Origin: Brevibacterium picturae | GTDB lineage: Bacteria > Actinomycetota > Actinomycetes > Actinomycetales > Brevibacteriaceae | DNA: 64,000 nucleotides | Reading direction: 5' to 3' | Assembly (NCBI RefSeq): GCF_900105045.1 | Contig: NZ_LT629739.1 | Coordinates: forward strand, 4,092,001-4,156,000 | In this document: in pieces, positions 38,573-49,572 of the stretch | Layout of the letters: the number at the start of each line of letters is the position of its first letter | Position numbering within the stretch: the stretch's first letter is position 1 | Notes under the pieces: generated by a model | Databases searched by the model: none | Told to the model about the DNA's origin: nothing | The model's input: the letters and a program-made list of their open reading frames with translations, nothing else | Made by a program: the position numbers and the translations under genes

Positions 38573-39884
38573 TTATCTGATCCGCGGTGCGAATGTGCTG
38601 GGCCAGGGAATCGCCGATATTGCGATCAAGGATTCGACGATCGTCGACCCCGATCTGCTCACTCACGACGTCAGCGATGTTGAAATCGTCGACGCCGAGG
38701 GACTCATCGCCCTGCCCGGACTCGTCGACATGCACACGCATCTGAGGGAACCCGGAAAAGAGGACGCGGAGACGATCCTGAGCGGCTCACGCGCGGCCGC
38801 CTCGGGCGGGTTCACCTGCGTTCACGCCATGGCGAACACTGCACCGGTCGCGGACACCGCAGGCGTGGTCGAACAGGTCCACCGCCTCGGACGCACCGCC
38901 GGCTACACCGAAGTCGTGCCCATCGGAGCCGTGACCATCGGCCTGGAGGGGACGTACCTCGCTGAGATCGGCGCCATGGCCCGCTCGGCGGCTCGAGTCC
39001 GGATCTTCTCCGACGATGGGATCTGCGTCTCGGACCCGCTGCTCATGCGACGTGCCCTCGAGTACGTCAAGACCTTCGACGGAGTCATCGCCCAGCATGC
39101 TCAGGAACCGCGCCTGACCGAGGGCGCACAGATGAATGAGGGCGTCGTCTCCGCCGAATTGGGACTGCCCGGCTGGCCCGCGGTCGCCGAGGAGTCGATC
39201 ATCGCCCGCGACGTGCTCCTGGCCGAACACGTGGGCTCGCGCCTGCACATCTGCCACGTGTCGACCAAGGGCAGCGTCGACATCATCCGCTGGGCGAAGT
39301 CCCGCGGCGTCGAGATCACCGCCGAGGTGACCCCACACCATCTCATGCTCACCGACGAACTCGTCCGCAGCTTCGACCCGGTCTACAAGGTCAACCCACC
39401 GCTGCGCACCGAAGCCGATGTCACTGCTCTGCGCGAAGCCCTGGCCGACGGCACGATCGATGTCATCGGCACCGATCACGCCCCACACACCTCGGAGCAC
39501 AAATGCAGTGAGTGGACGGCCGCGGCCATGGGCATGGTCGGCATGGAGACGGCGCTGCCCATCGTCGTTCAGGCGATGGCCGACTATGACTTCGACTTCG
39601 GCGACCTCGCCCGTGTCATGTCGGTGACTCCCGCGCGGATCACCGGAGCAACAGGACACGGCAGCCTCGAGATCGGCGCGAGCGCGAACATCGTCCTCAT
39701 CGACCCGTCCTCGGCGCACACGATCGTGCCAGATGACCACGCCACGAAGGGACGCAACAACCCCTTCGCCGGTCTCGAAGTCTCCACCGCGATCACCGAC
39801 ACCTTCTTCTACGGCCACCGGGTGCTCTCCGGCGGACGACTCAGCACACCCCACCCGGCAGGAGCATCATGGACAGACCAGTGA
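38565..39884 (+). CDS. pyrC: Dihydroorotase
   Basis: A zinc-dependent amidohydrolase of the class I (bacterial PyrC with Bacillus-like) type; 439 residues. Metal motif [19 protein letters not shown] (HxH), later His in IAQHAQEP and ICHVSTKGS, and the catalytic Asp in [12 protein letters not shown] 38565 overlaps pyrB; the stop overlaps the next gene by 16 nt. Confidence 0.96.
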
Positions 39885-40363
39885 GCGTCATCATCATCGC
39901 AGTCGTCTTCGTCGTCCTGATCCTTGCGATCACCTGGGGGTGGAGCCGACGCAAGAAGAGTCAGACCCAGATGCCGCAGCCGACGAAACCGCATATGGGA
40001 ATCACACCCGTGTCCGATCCCGTCGAAGGATCCTATGTCTCGACGACCTTGGCCGGACACCCGCTCGAACGAGTCGCCGTCCACGGTCTCGGCATTCGCA
40101 CCACGGGAGAGATCGTCGTCACCGACGGGGGAGTCGTCATGGACCTGGCGGGACGTGAGGACTTCCTCATCCCCAGGCGAGACATCGTCTCCGTCGACAC
40201 CACCGCCGGCATGATCGGCAAATTCGTCGAACGCGGCGGCATCGTGCGCATCACCTGGCGACTGGGGGAGACCCTCGTCGACACCGGCTTCCGCGCCCGC
40301 TACGCCGCCAGCACCACTCCCACCGTCGACCGCATCCGCGAAATGATCGAAGAGGCACAATGA
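39869..40363 (+). CDS. Membrane-anchored PH-like domain protein in the pyr operon
   Basis: 164 residues: one N-terminal TM helix (about 5-26, [21 protein letters not shown]), a basic RRKK stop-transfer, then a beta-rich domain of about 110 residues ([52 protein letters not shown]) reminiscent of bacterial PH domains, ending in a helix. A gene of this kind between pyrC and carA is common in actinobacteria; its function is unknown. It overlaps pyrC by 16 nt and carA by 4 nt, so it is strictly co-translated with the pathway. Confidence 0.75.
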   Translation: MDRPVSVIIIAVVFVVLILAITWGWSRRKKSQTQMPQPTKPHMGITPVSDPVEGSYVSTTLAGHPLERVAVHGLGIRTTGEIVVTDGGVVMDLAGREDFLIPRRDIVSVDTTAGMIGKFVERGGIVRITWRLGETLVDTGFRARYAASTTPTVDRIREMIEEAQ

Positions 40364-41511
40364 GACTGTCCACCACACCCGCCGTCCTCGTCCTCGAAGA
40401 CGGCCGCACCTTCCGCGGCTCCGCCTACGGAGCCATCGGTGAAACCCTGGGCGAAGCGGTCTTCGTCACCGCGATGTCGGGCTATCAGGAGACGCTGACC
40501 GACCCGTCCTACCACCGTCAGATCGTGATCCAGACAGCGCCGCACATCGGCAATACCGGCATCACCGATGATGACGACGAATCGGCGAAGATCTGGGTCG
40601 CCGGCTACGTCGTCCGCGATGCCTCCAGAGTCTCGTCGAACTGGCGCTCCATCGGAGACCTGTCCACCCGCCTCGTGGAATCGGGCATCGTGGGCATCAG
40701 CGACGTCGACACCCGCGCTCTGACCCTGCACCTGCGCGAAGCCGGAGCCATGCGCATGGGCATCTTCTCCGGTCCTGCGGCTGCGGCCGATGACGACGAG
40801 CTGCTGGCCAAGGTCCAGGGCTCACCGCACATGGCCGGTGCGAAACTGGCCGAAGAGGTTTCGATCACCGAACCCAAGCTCATCCACGCCGTGGGGCAGA
40901 AGAAGTTCAGCGTCGCGGCCGTGGACCTGGGCATCAAGTCCATGACGCCGGTACGGCTGAGCGAACGCGGCATCGACGTCCACCTCCTGCCCGCCACAAC
41001 GAGCTTCGAGCAGATCCAGGCGCTGGGAGTCGACGGAGTGTTCTTCTCCAACGGTCCCGGCGACCCCGCCACCGCTGATGCACAGGTCGAACTCCTCCGC
41101 GAGGTCCTGGGCGCGAAGATCCCGTTCTTCGGAATCTGCTTCGGCAATCAGCTGCTCGGCCGGGCTCTGGGCTTCGGCACCTACAAACTGCCCTTCGGAC
41201 ACCGCGGAATCAACGTTCCAGTCATGGACCGCACCACGGACAAGGTCGAAATCACCTCTCAGAATCACGGCTTCGCCGTCGACGCGCCCTTGGACGGTGA
41301 GACACAGGCACCACACGACGCGGCCTACGGTCGAGTCAGCGTCTCGCACGTGTGCCTCAACGATGACGTGGTCGAAGGACTCCAGTGCCTCGACATCCCC
41401 GCGTTCTCCGTCCAGTTCCACCCGGAGGCCGCAGCCGGTCCCCACGATTCGAGCTACCTGTTCGATCGATTCATCGACCTCATGTCCGCTTCCCAGGTCG
41501 CACAGGCCTAA
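40360..41511 (+). CDS. carA: Carbamoyl-phosphate synthase small (glutaminase) subunit
   Basis: Supplies ammonia from glutamine to CarB. 383 residues. The N-terminal domain has [17 protein letters not shown] and [13 protein letters not shown]; the class I glutaminase domain has the catalytic Cys in [16 protein letters not shown] and the His/Glu pair in [11 protein letters not shown]. The family usually reads ICLGHQ around the Cys; here it is ICFGNQ. It overlaps the PH-like gene by 4 nt. Confidence 0.97.
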   Translation: MRLSTTPAVLVLEDGRTFRGSAYGAIGETLGEAVFVTAMSGYQETLTDPSYHRQIVIQTAPHIGNTGITDDDDESAKIWVAGYVVRDASRVSSNWRSIGDLSTRLVESGIVGISDVDTRALTLHLREAGAMRMGIFSGPAAAADDDELLAKVQGSPHMAGAKLAEEVSITEPKLIHAVGQKKFSVAAVDLGIKSMTPVRLSERGIDVHLLPATTSFEQIQALGVDGVFFSNGPGDPATADAQVELLREVLGAKIPFFGICFGNQLLGRALGFGTYKLPFGHRGINVPVMDRTTDKVEITSQNHGFAVDAPLDGETQAPHDAAYGRVSVSHVCLNDDVVEGLQCLDIPAFSVQFHPEAAAGPHDSSYLFDRFIDLMSASQVAQA

Positions 41512-41520
41512 GGAGAACCC

Positions 41521-44500
41521 ATGCCACTCAGACAAGATCTCACATCCGTCCTCGTCATCGGCTCCGGTCCCATCGTCATCGGGCAGGCCTGCGAGTTCGA
41601 CTATTCGGGCACCCAGGCCTGCCGTGTGCTGCGCGAAGAGGGCCTGCGCGTCATCCTCATCAACTCGAACCCGGCGACGATCATGACCGATCCCGATGTC
41701 GCCGACGCCACCTACGTCGAACCCATCGCCCCCGACATCATCGAATCGATCATCGACAAGGAACGCCCCGACGCGATCCTGCCGACCTTGGGCGGTCAGA
41801 CAGCACTCAACGCCGCGATCGAACTCCACGACGCGGGAACCCTTGAGAAGTACGGGGTCGAACTCATCGGCGCCGACGTCGAGGCCATCCAACGCGGCGA
41901 GGATCGCCAGAAGTTCAAGACCATCGTCGAAGAATGCGGCGCGGAATCGGCCAAGTCCGTCATCTGCCACAGCATTGAGGAGGCCCTGGCCGGGGCCGAA
42001 GAGCTCAACTATCCGGTCGTCGTGCGCCCCTCGTTCACGATGGGCGGTCTGGGCTCAGGCATGGCCTATGACGAGACCGACCTGCGCCGCATCGCCGGAG
42101 CCGGCCTGGGCGATTCGATGAACCACGAGGTGCTCCTCGAAGAATCGATCCTCGGCTGGAAGGAATACGAACTCGAACTCATGCGCGACCACAAGGACAA
42201 CGTGGTCGTCGTGTGCTCGATCGAGAACGTCGACCCTGTGGGCGTGCACACCGGTGACTCGATCACAGTGGCACCGTCGCTGACTCTGACCGACCGCGAA
42301 TACCAGAGGATGCGCGACATCGGCATCGACGTCATCCGCGCCGTCGGCGTGGCCACCGGCGGCTGCAACATCCAGTACGCCGTCGATCCGAAGACCGGCC
42401 GCATCGTCGTCATCGAGATGAACCCGAGGGTTTCGCGCTCCTCGGCACTGGCCTCGAAGGCCACCGGATTTCCGATCGCGAAGATGGCAGCGAAGCTGGC
42501 CGTGGGCTACTCGCTCGACGAAATCCCGAACGACATCACGAAGGTCACACCCGCCAGTTTCGAACCGACCCTCGACTACGTCGTGGTCAAGATCCCACGG
42601 TTCACGTTCGAGAAGTTCCCGGCAGCCGACCCGACGCTGACCACGACCATGAAGTCCGTGGGCGAGGTCATGGCTCTGGGCCGCAACTTCACCACTGCGC
42701 TGCAGAAGGCCATGCGCTCGATGGAGCAGCGGGAGGCCTCGTTCTCCTGGAACGAACTGCCCGACATCAGCGACGAGGACGTCAAAGATTCCGTCCTTGA
42801 GGCCATCTCGCACGCCACGGCCGATCGCATCCACTCCGTGCAGCGGGGACTGGCTGCCGGTCTGAGCAATGCGGAGGTCTTCGACGCCTGCGAGATCGAT
42901 CCCTGGTTCCTCGACCAGATCGAACTCATCAACGAAGTCGCCGAGTTCATCTCCTCGGCAGACGAACTCGACGCCCAGGTGCTGCAGCTCGCGAAGAACC
43001 ACGGCTTCTCCGACGAACAGATCGCCAGCCTGCGCAAGCTCGACACCGGTGTCGTCACCGGAGTCCGTCACGCTCTGCGCATCCGCCCCGTGTTCAAGAC
43101 CGTCGACACCTGCGCCGGCGAGTTCGCCGCACACACGCCGTACCACTATTCCAGCTATGACCAGGAGACCGAGGTTGCGCCCCGCGAGAAGCCGGCCGTG
43201 ATCATCCTCGGTTCGGGGCCGAACCGGATCGGTCAGGGCATCGAATTCGACTACTCATGCGTGCACGCGACGATGGCCATCTCCGAAGCCGGTTTCGAGA
43301 CGATCATGGTCAACTGCAACCCCGAGACCGTGTCCACGGACTATGACACCGCCGATCGCCTCTACTTCGAGCCCCTGACCTTCGAAGACGTGATGGAGGT
43401 CTACCACGCCGAGGTGGCCGCCGGTCCCGTGCTCGGCGTCGTCTGCACCCTGGGCGGGCAGACCCCGCTGGGCTTGGCCGACAAGCTCAAGGCCGCAGGA
43501 GTGCCGGTCCTCGGCACCCAGCCCGAGGCCATCGACCTGGCCGAGGACCGCGGCGAATTCGGTGCCGTCCTCGACCGCGGCGGGCTCACCGCACCGAAGC
43601 ACGGCACCGCAGTGACCTATGCCGAGGCCGAGAAGATCGCCGAGGAGATCGGCTACCCGGTCCTCGTTCGGCCCTCCTATGTGCTCGGCGGTCGCGGCAT
43701 GCAGATCGTCTACGATCGCACGCAGCTCGTGGACTACATGGCCAGCGCCACCGAGATCTCCGTCGACCGGCCCGTCCTCGTCGACCGGTTCCTCGAGGAC
43801 GCCATCGAGATCGACGTCGATGCCCTCTACGACGGCACCGACATCTTCATCGGCGGCATCATGGAGCACATCGAGGAAGCCGGAATCCACTCCGGTGACT
43901 CGGCGTGCGTGCTGCCGTCGCTGACCCTGGGCGACGACGTGCTCGACCGTGTCCGCACCGCCACTGCGGCGATCGCCGAGGGCACGAATGTGCGCGGGCT
44001 GCTCAATATCCAGTTCGCGATCACCGCCGACGTCCTCCACGTCATCGAGGCCAACCCCCGCGCCTCGCGGACCGTGCCCTTCGTCTCGAAGGCCACATCG
44101 ACGCAGCTGGCGAAGGCCGCAGCCCTCATCGCCGTCGGACGCACGATCGCCGACATGCGCGGGAACATGCTTCCGGAGGCCGGTGACGGTTCGACCCTGC
44201 CGCTGGATCACCCGATCGCAGTCAAGGAAGCGGTCCTGCCGTTCCGCCGATTCCAGACTGTCGAGGGCAAGGTCGTCGATTCGATCCTCGGACCGGAGAT
44301 GCGTTCGACCGGTGAGGTCATGGGCATCGACCACGATTTCCCGACCGCCTTCGCCAAGGGCCTCCTGGGAGCCTCGATCAAGCTGCCGACGTCGGGCACC
44401 GTGTTCGTGTCTGTGGCGGACCGGGACAAACGCGCCATGGTTCTGCCCGTCAAGGAACTCGTCGACATGGGCTTCGACGTCGTCGCCACGACCGGCACGG

Positions 44501-44796
44501 CTGCCGTGCTGTCCCGGTACGGCATCAATACCACTCAGGTCCACAAGCACTTCGAGGCCGACGCCGAGGACCGGTCGGTGCTGGACTACCTGGCCGCAGG
44601 CACGATCGACATGGTCATCAACGTCCCATCGGGACGACAAGAGCGGGCGGACGGCTATGAGATCCGTGCCTCAGCGACCGCGAACTCCGTGCCGCTGATC
44701 ACCACCCTGGCCGAATTCGCCGCGGCAGTGACCTCGCTCGAAGTCGTCCGGGACAAGACGTTCAAGGTCCGCAGCCTCCAGGACTGGAGCGCGTGA
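41521..44796 (+). CDS. carB: Carbamoyl-phosphate synthase large subunit
   Basis: 1091 residues with two homologous ATP-grasp halves and a C-terminal MGS-like allosteric domain. The N-half has [21 protein letters not shown] and [11 protein letters not shown]; the C-half has [21 protein letters not shown]-type residues and [11 protein letters not shown]. Metal-ligand segments [20 protein letters not shown] and [19 protein letters not shown] are intact. The MGS domain starts near [18 protein letters not shown] 41521 has AAGGAGA upstream, 9 bp after carA. Confidence 0.97.
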   Translation: MPLRQDLTSVLVIGSGPIVIGQACEFDYSGTQACRVLREEGLRVILINSNPATIMTDPDVADATYVEPIAPDIIESIIDKERPDAILPTLGGQTALNAAIELHDAGTLEKYGVELIGADVEAIQRGEDRQKFKTIVEECGAESAKSVICHSIEEALAGAEELNYPVVVRPSFTMGGLGSGMAYDETDLRRIAGAGLGDSMNHEVLLEESILGWKEYELELMRDHKDNVVVVCSIENVDPVGVHTGDSITVAPSLTLTDREYQRMRDIGIDVIRAVGVATGGCNIQYAVDPKTGRIVVIEMNPRVSRSSALASKATGFPIAKMAAKLAVGYSLDEIPNDITKVTPASFEPTLDYVVVKIPRFTFEKFPAADPTLTTTMKSVGEVMALGRNFTTALQKAMRSMEQREASFSWNELPDISDEDVKDSVLEAISHATADRIHSVQRGLAAGLSNAEVFDACEIDPWFLDQIELINEVAEFISSADELDAQVLQLAKNHGFSDEQIASLRKLDTGVVTGVRHALRIRPVFKTVDTCAGEFAAHTPYHYSSYDQETEVAPREKPAVIILGSGPNRIGQGIEFDYSCVHATMAISEAGFETIMVNCNPETVSTDYDTADRLYFEPLTFEDVMEVYHAEVAAGPVLGVVCTLGGQTPLGLADKLKAAGVPVLGTQPEAIDLAEDRGEFGAVLDRGGLTAPKHGTAVTYAEAEKIAEEIGYPVLVRPSYVLGGRGMQIVYDRTQLVDYMASATEISVDRPVLVDRFLEDAIEIDVDALYDGTDIFIGGIMEHIEEAGIHSGDSACVLPSLTLGDDVLDRVRTATAAIAEGTNVRGLLNIQFAITADVLHVIEANPRASRTVPFVSKATSTQLAKAAALIAVGRTIADMRGNMLPEAGDGSTLPLDHPIAVKEAVLPFRRFQTVEGKVVDSILGPEMRSTGEVMGIDHDFPTAFAKGLLGASIKLPTSGTVFVSVADRDKRAMVLPVKELVDMGFDVVATTGTAAVLSRYGINTTQVHKHFEADAEDRSVLDYLAAGTIDMVINVPSGRQERADGYEIRASATANSVPLITTLAEFAAAVTSLEVVRDKTFKVRSLQDWSA

Positions 44797-45650
44797 TGTA
44801 CGGTGCCCGCCTGAAGGCGGCCATGGACGAGCACGGGCCGCTGTGCGTGGGCATCGACCCCCACGACCACCTGCTCGAGGCCTGGGGGCTGCCGCGCACA
44901 GCGGATGGGGTACGCGAATTCTCACTGCGCACAGTGGCCGAGCTGTCCGGGAGCGTGGCCGCGGTGAAACCGCAGTCAGCCTTCTACGAGCAGTACGGCT
45001 CGGCCGGAGTCGCCGTTCTCGAGGAGACCCTCGCGGCCTGTCGGGCACACGAACTCATCAGCGTCCTCGACGTCAAACGTGGGGACATCGGGTCCACCAT
45101 GGGAGCCTACGCGCGTGCCTACCTGGACCCCGCCTCGGCGCTGGTAGCCGACTCCATCACGGTGTCTGCGTACCTCGGATTCGGGGCGCTGGATCCGGCG
45201 TTCGACCTCGCCGAGGCCCATGATCGGGGGGTCTTCGTGCTCGCACTGACCTCGAATCCGGAAGGGGCAGAGGTTCAGCACGCCAGACGTGGCCCGGCCG
45301 CCTCGGGATTCGGTGATTCCGTGGCCGGCTCGATCGTCTCCCAGGTCGCGGCCCGCAACGCAGACTCCGGTCCCGGCCCCGGTCGCTTCGGCTTGGTCGT
45401 CGGCGCGACGATCGGATCCGCAGCACGCGAGCTCGGCGTCGACCCCACCGAGTGCAATGGCCCCATCCTGGCTCCGGGAGTCGGCGCACAGGGAGCTGGG
45501 ATCACTGAACTCGTCGACGTCTTCGGACCCGAGGCCATTGCCGCCAACCAGATCCTGGCCACCACCTCGCGCGCCGTGCTCAGTGCCGGACCCGCCGGTG
45601 TGCGCGCAGCGGCAAAGTCACTCAACGAATCTCTGATCCAGGTGGGCTGA
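44793..45650 (+). CDS. pyrF: Orotidine-5'-phosphate decarboxylase (type 2)
   Basis: The last step to UMP. 285 residues from GTG 44793 or 284 from ATG 44796; both overlap the carB stop. Type 2 (actinobacterial) signatures: [34 protein letters not shown], and the catalytic [26 protein letters not shown] is the phosphate-binding loop. The operon lacks pyrD and pyrE, which must lie elsewhere. Confidence 0.96.
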   Translation: MMYGARLKAAMDEHGPLCVGIDPHDHLLEAWGLPRTADGVREFSLRTVAELSGSVAAVKPQSAFYEQYGSAGVAVLEETLAACRAHELISVLDVKRGDIGSTMGAYARAYLDPASALVADSITVSAYLGFGALDPAFDLAEAHDRGVFVLALTSNPEGAEVQHARRGPAASGFGDSVAGSIVSQVAARNADSGPGPGRFGLVVGATIGSAARELGVDPTECNGPILAPGVGAQGAGITELVDVFGPEAIAANQILATTSRAVLSAGPAGVRAAAKSLNESLIQVG

Positions 45651-45683
45651 GACCCGGACACGGGTGCGTCGGCTGGGTCCTCG

Positions 45684-45720
45684 GCGCCGGTCCGCGACGC
45701 TGACTGAGGCGGGCCGGCGC
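45684..45720 (+). terminator. 12-bp hairpin after pyrF, probable operon terminator
   Basis: gcgccggtccgc (45684-45695) pairs with gcgggccggcgc (45709-45720), 12 bp with one G-U, loop of 13 nt. It starts 33 bp after pyrF and has no T-run directly behind it. The rest of 45721-45847 is AT-richer and holds the mihF promoter area. Confidence 0.6.
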
Positions 45721-45795
45721 GGACCCGGAATGACAAGTTCTGCAGACATTTGAGTTTTCTTTCTCGCTTTATGCCTCTCACGAGGGTTTTTGTTT

Positions 45796-45801
45796 TAGAC
45801 T
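45796..45801 (+). promoter_or_regulatory. -10 box for mihF
   Basis: TAGACT after a T-rich stretch, 46 nt before the mihF GTG. No clear -35. The region 45721-45801 is the most AT-rich piece of the window. Confidence 0.45.
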
Positions 45802-45847
45802 GAAGCAACTTCCCTACCTGCTCGTTCATGGTGACAGAGGAGATAAT

Positions 45848-46159
45848 GTGGCACTCGAACCTTTGACCCCGCAACAGCGTTCTGCCGCTCTTGACAAGGC
45901 CTTCAAGGCCCGTCAGGCGCGAGCCGAGGTCAAAACCGCGCTGAAGAATGGTCAAACCGATCTCGCCGCCGTGCTGAAGAAGGCCGGCGCAGACGAAGCA
46001 CTCGCAAAGATGCGCGTCGTTGATCTGCTGAGATCGCTGCCCGGAGTCGGCGACCGACGCGCGGAAGCGGCCATGGATGACGTCGGCATCGCGTCGTCAC
46101 GGCGAATCAAGGGACTGGGCGTACACCAGAAGAATGCCCTGTTGGAGAAATACTCCTGA
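45848..46159 (+). CDS. mihF: Actinobacterial integration host factor (mIHF)
   Basis: A nucleoid-associated DNA-bending protein unrelated to proteobacterial IHF. 103 residues from GTG 45848, with GAGGAG as SD. It has the helix-two-turn-helix core with [38 protein letters not shown] (in several pieces) and a basic N-terminal helix ([16 protein letters not shown]). It lies immediately before gmk and rpoZ, as in streptomycetes and mycobacteria. Confidence 0.95.
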   Translation: MALEPLTPQQRSAALDKAFKARQARAEVKTALKNGQTDLAAVLKKAGADEALAKMRVVDLLRSLPGVGDRRAEAAMDDVGIASSRRIKGLGVHQKNALLEKYS

Positions 46160-46163
46160 ATGT

Positions 46164-46742
46164 GTGAACAATAGATCTGTGAATAATCGACTCACCGTCC
46201 TCGCGGGACCCACCGCGGTCGGAAAAGGCACCATCAGCGCGTACATCAGAGATCATCATCCCGAGGTCTGGTTCTCCGTCTCCGCGACCACGCGGCCGCG
46301 GCGACCCGGCGAAACCGATGGTGTCCATTATCACTTCATCAGCGATGACGAGTTCGATTCGCTCATCGCTGCCGGTGAGCTCCTCGAGTACGCAGTCGTG
46401 CACGGTCGCCACCGCTACGGCACACCGTCGGCCCAAGTGCAGGAGAAGCTGGCCCAGGGAATACCCTCCCTGCTCGAGATCGATCTGCAGGGAGCACGCC
46501 AGGTCAAGGACAAGATGCCCGACGCGCTGTTCGTCTTCCTGTCTCCACCCAGTTGGGAGGAACTCGTCTCGAGACTCACCGGTCGCGGAACCGAATCGGC
46601 CGTCGAACAGGAGCGTCGACTGACCACGGCCAAGCAGGAATTGCAGGCCGAAACCGAGTTCGATGTCACCATCGTCAATGACCACGTTCGCACTGCGGCC
46701 GAAGAACTCATATCATTGATGGGTATATCCACTACCGATTAG
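46164..46742 (+). CDS. gmk: Guanylate kinase
   Basis: Phosphorylates GMP to GDP. 192 residues from GTG 46164; GTG 46179 (187 residues) is equally possible because neither has an SD and the two starts lie in a near-repeat (gtgaacaata / gtgaataatc). P-loop [12 protein letters not shown]-binding [19 protein letters not shown], and [13 protein letters not shown] are intact. Four bases separate it from mihF. Confidence 0.95.
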   Translation: MNNRSVNNRLTVLAGPTAVGKGTISAYIRDHHPEVWFSVSATTRPRRPGETDGVHYHFISDDEFDSLIAAGELLEYAVVHGRHRYGTPSAQVQEKLAQGIPSLLEIDLQGARQVKDKMPDALFVFLSPPSWEELVSRLTGRGTESAVEQERRLTTAKQELQAETEFDVTIVNDHVRTAAEELISLMGISTTD

Positions 46743-46745
46743 ATT
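46716..46745 (+). promoter_or_regulatory. Internal promoter for rpoZ inside the end of gmk
   Basis: TTGATG (46716-46721), 18-bp spacer, TAGATT (46740-46745, sharing the gmk stop codon). Transcription would start at about 46752-46755, at the TTG start of rpoZ, giving a leaderless mRNA. Confidence 0.5.
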
Positions 46746-46754
46746 GGACATTCA

Positions 46755-47087
46755 TTGCCTGCACAACCTGAAGGCATCACCAATCCTCCGATTGATGATC
46801 TGCTGGCCGTGACCAGCTCGAAGTACGAACTGGTCTCGATTGCGGCTCAGAGAGCCCGCCAGATCAACTCCTACTACGCTCAGCTCCAAGAGGGCCTGCT
46901 CGAGAACGTCGGTCCGCTCGTGACCCCCGGAACCCACGAGAAGCCCCTGTCGATCGCGCTCCGCGAGATCAATGAGGGCAAGATCGTGTCCCGCGAAGTC
47001 ACCGAAGCCGACTTCGGTGCGCTCAGCCCAGAGCCTGCACAGCCCGCCGTCAGCAACGACGGCGCACTGGACTTCAGCGACCAGTGA
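46755..47087 (+). CDS. rpoZ: DNA-directed RNA polymerase omega subunit
   Basis: Promotes RNA polymerase assembly. 110 residues. Signature region [31 protein letters not shown] (in two pieces) and [15 protein letters not shown]; the tail is longer than in E. coli. It starts at TTG 46755; the only in-frame alternatives between it and the gmk stop are not start codons. No SD. The stop overlaps the coaBC GTG (GTGA). Confidence 0.95.
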   Translation: MPAQPEGITNPPIDDLLAVTSSKYELVSIAAQRARQINSYYAQLQEGLLENVGPLVTPGTHEKPLSIALREINEGKIVSREVTEADFGALSPEPAQPAVSNDGALDFSDQ

Positions 47088-48373
47088 GAACCGTACTCGG
47101 CGTCGCCGGTGGAATCGCAGCCTACAAGGCGTGCCATGTCATTCGGCGACTCCGGGAACTCGGGCACAGCGTCAAGGTGGTGCCCACCGCCAGTGCGCTG
47201 AACTTCGTCGGTGCTGCCACCTTCGAGGCACTGTCCTCCCAGACAGTGACCACCGACGTCTTCGACGAGGTCGACACGGTCAACCATGTCCGCATCGGAC
47301 AGGAGGCCGAGCTCGTCGTCATCGCACCGGCCACGGCCAATGTGCTGGCAAAGCTGGCCGCGGGCATCGCCGATGACCTGCTCACCGCCACGGTCCTGAC
47401 GACGACCGCCGAGATCGTCGTCGCTCCTGCCATGCACACTGAGATGTGGCAGAATCCGGCCACCGTCGCGAACATCGCGACCTTGAAGCGGCGTGGCATC
47501 CACGTCCTCGAGCCCGCTGTGGGGCGCCTGACCGGTCCGGATTCCGGTCCCGGTCGCCTGCCCGAACCCGAAACCATCGTCGACTTCGCCCTCGCCGCTG
47601 CCGCAGACCCGACCACGCCGCCGACTGCCTCGACAGGGTCGGAGACCGACGACTCAGCGAGCAGCACCGCCGGGCCGTTGCATGGCAGGCACCTCGTCAT
47701 CAGCGCGGGCGGAACCAGAGAGCCACTCGACCCCGTGCGATTCCTCGGAAACCGCTCCTCAGGCAAACAGGGGATCGCGCTGGCACGAGCGGCCGTCGCC
47801 GCCGGAGCCCAGGTCCATGTGGTTGCGGCCAACATCGATTCCGGACTGGTGGCCACACTGCCCCCCGGTGTGCGAATCACGAACGCCGAATCGACGCTCG
47901 AACTCCAAACCCAGATGCACGCTGCTCAGGCCGAGGCTGATGCCATCATCATGGCCGCCGCCGTCGCTGACTACCGTCCGGCGGAGCGCACCGACTCGAA
48001 GATGAAGAAGACCGGCGGCGAGGGCGTGACCTTGAACCTGGTGCAGAACCCCGATGTTCTCGTCGGGCTCGTCGAATCGCGTCGAGAGCACCAGGTGATC
48101 ATCGGATTCGCCGCCGAGACCGGAGATCCTCATCACAGTGCACTCGACTACGCGAAGGCGAAGTTCCGACGCAAGGGCGTCGACCTTCTGGTGTTCAACG
48201 ACGTCTCCGATGACAGAGCCTTCGGCCACGACGACACCGCCGTCCAGATCCTCAGCGCCGACGGTGGGGACGTCACCGCCAGTGCGGAATTTCACGGCAG
48301 CAAGGATGAGGTTTCGGAAAAGGTCATCGAGGCGCTCGTGAGTCGCGTGGAATGCGTAGAATCGTCGGCGTGA
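47084..48373 (+). CDS. coaBC: Bifunctional phosphopantothenoylcysteine decarboxylase / phosphopantothenate-cysteine ligase
   Basis: Two steps of CoA synthesis in one 429-residue protein. The N-terminal flavin domain has [19 protein letters not shown], the catalytic His in [21 protein letters not shown], and the clamp APAMHTEMW (family usually PAMN). A 40-residue Thr/Ser/Asp linker leads to the ligase with [22 protein letters not shown] and the Lys-rich [11 protein letters not shown]. It overlaps both neighbours. Confidence 0.95.
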   Translation: MRTVLGVAGGIAAYKACHVIRRLRELGHSVKVVPTASALNFVGAATFEALSSQTVTTDVFDEVDTVNHVRIGQEAELVVIAPATANVLAKLAAGIADDLLTATVLTTTAEIVVAPAMHTEMWQNPATVANIATLKRRGIHVLEPAVGRLTGPDSGPGRLPEPETIVDFALAAAADPTTPPTASTGSETDDSASSTAGPLHGRHLVISAGGTREPLDPVRFLGNRSSGKQGIALARAAVAAGAQVHVVAANIDSGLVATLPPGVRITNAESTLELQTQMHAAQAEADAIIMAAAVADYRPAERTDSKMKKTGGEGVTLNLVQNPDVLVGLVESRREHQVIIGFAAETGDPHHSALDYAKAKFRRKGVDLLVFNDVSDDRAFGHDDTAVQILSADGGDVTASAEFHGSKDEVSEKVIEALVSRVECVESSA

Positions 48374-49572
48374 GTCAATCAAATCTGCGTTTCTTCTCGT
48401 CCGAATCCGTCACCGAGGGCCATCCCGACAAGATCTGCGACCAGATCAGCGATGCCGTCCTCGACGATCTGCTGAGTCAGGACCCGAACGCCAAGGTCGC
48501 CGTCGAGACGATGGTCACCACCGGTCTCGTCCACGTCGCCGGCGAGGTCAACACCGCTGCCTATGCCGATGTGGCAGGCATCGTCCGCAGGCTCATCACC
48601 GGAATCGGCTACGACTCCTCCGACACCGGATTCGACGGTCATTCCTGCGGAGTGTCGGTGTCCATCGGCAGCCAGTCCACCGACATCCATTCCGGTGTGA
48701 CGAACCCGCTCGACTTCCGCGAAGCCGTGGAATCCGACCATGGTTCGAGCCTGGGTGCCGGTGACCAGGGCCTGATGTTCGGTTATGCGGACAACGCCAC
48801 CGACGTCCTCATGCCGGTACCGATCCACCTGGCCTCACGGATGGCGGAGAAACTGTCCGAGGTGCGCAAGACCGGAGCCTTGGACTATCTGCGTCCCGAC
48901 GGCAAGACCCAGCTGACACTCGGCTATGACGGCAACGAAGCCGTATCGATCGAGAACATCGTGGTCTCGACGCAGCACGCCGGTCACGTCGACCAGAACC
49001 AGCTGCACGCCGAAATCAAGGACTTCGTCGTCGACCCGATCATCGCAGGCTCCGGCCTCGATGACTCTCATGCCAACATCCACATCAATCCGGCCGGCCC
49101 CTTCGTCACCGGCGGGCCGATGGGCGATGCCGGACTGACCGGTCGCAAGATCATCGTCGACACCTATGGCGGATACTCTCGCCACGGCGGCGGCGCCTTC
49201 TCCGGGAAGGATCCCTCGAAGGTCGACCGTTCCGCCGCCTATGCCATGCGCTGGGTGGCGAAGAACGTTGTGGCCGCCGGACTGGCCGACCGCGCCGAGG
49301 TGCAGGTCTCCTATGCGATCGGCCGTGTCGACCCCATGGGCCTCTACGTCGAAACCTTCGGCACCGAGAAGGTCGACCCGCACGCGATTTCGAAGGCGAT
49401 TCGCGAGGTCTTCGACCTGCGACCGGCCATGATCATCGCCGAACTCGATCTCCTGCGACCGATCTACTCGCAGACGTCGACCTACGGCCACTTCGGCCGT
49501 GAACTCCCGGACTTCACTTGGGAGGTCACGGACCGCGCCGACGATCTTCTGCGTGCCGTCTCCTCGGCTTGA
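48370..49572 (+). CDS. metK: S-adenosylmethionine synthetase
   Basis: Makes AdoMet from Met and ATP. 400 residues from GTG 48370, overlapping the coaBC stop; an in-frame ATG at 48352 lies further inside coaBC. It has [59 protein letters not shown] and [17 protein letters not shown], all conserved active-site segments. It is followed by priA with a one-base overlap. Confidence 0.97.
   Translation: MSQSNLRFFSSESVTEGHPDKICDQISDAVLDDLLSQDPNAKVAVETMVTTGLVHVAGEVNTAAYADVAGIVRRLITGIGYDSSDTGFDGHSCGVSVSIGSQSTDIHSGVTNPLDFREAVESDHGSSLGAGDQGLMFGYADNATDVLMPVPIHLASRMAEKLSEVRKTGALDYLRPDGKTQLTLGYDGNEAVSIENIVVSTQHAGHVDQNQLHAEIKDFVVDPIIAGSGLDDSHANIHINPAGPFVTGGPMGDAGLTGRKIIVDTYGGYSRHGGGAFSGKDPSKVDRSAAYAMRWVAKNVVAAGLADRAEVQVSYAIGRVDPMGLYVETFGTEKVDPHAISKAIREVFDLRPAMIIAELDLLRPIYSQTSTYGHFGRELPDFTWEVTDRADDLLRAVSSA

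Noticed and set aside
43255-44640. Minus-strand open frame of 461 codons opposite carB
   Set aside because: Antisense shadow of the carB C-terminal half.
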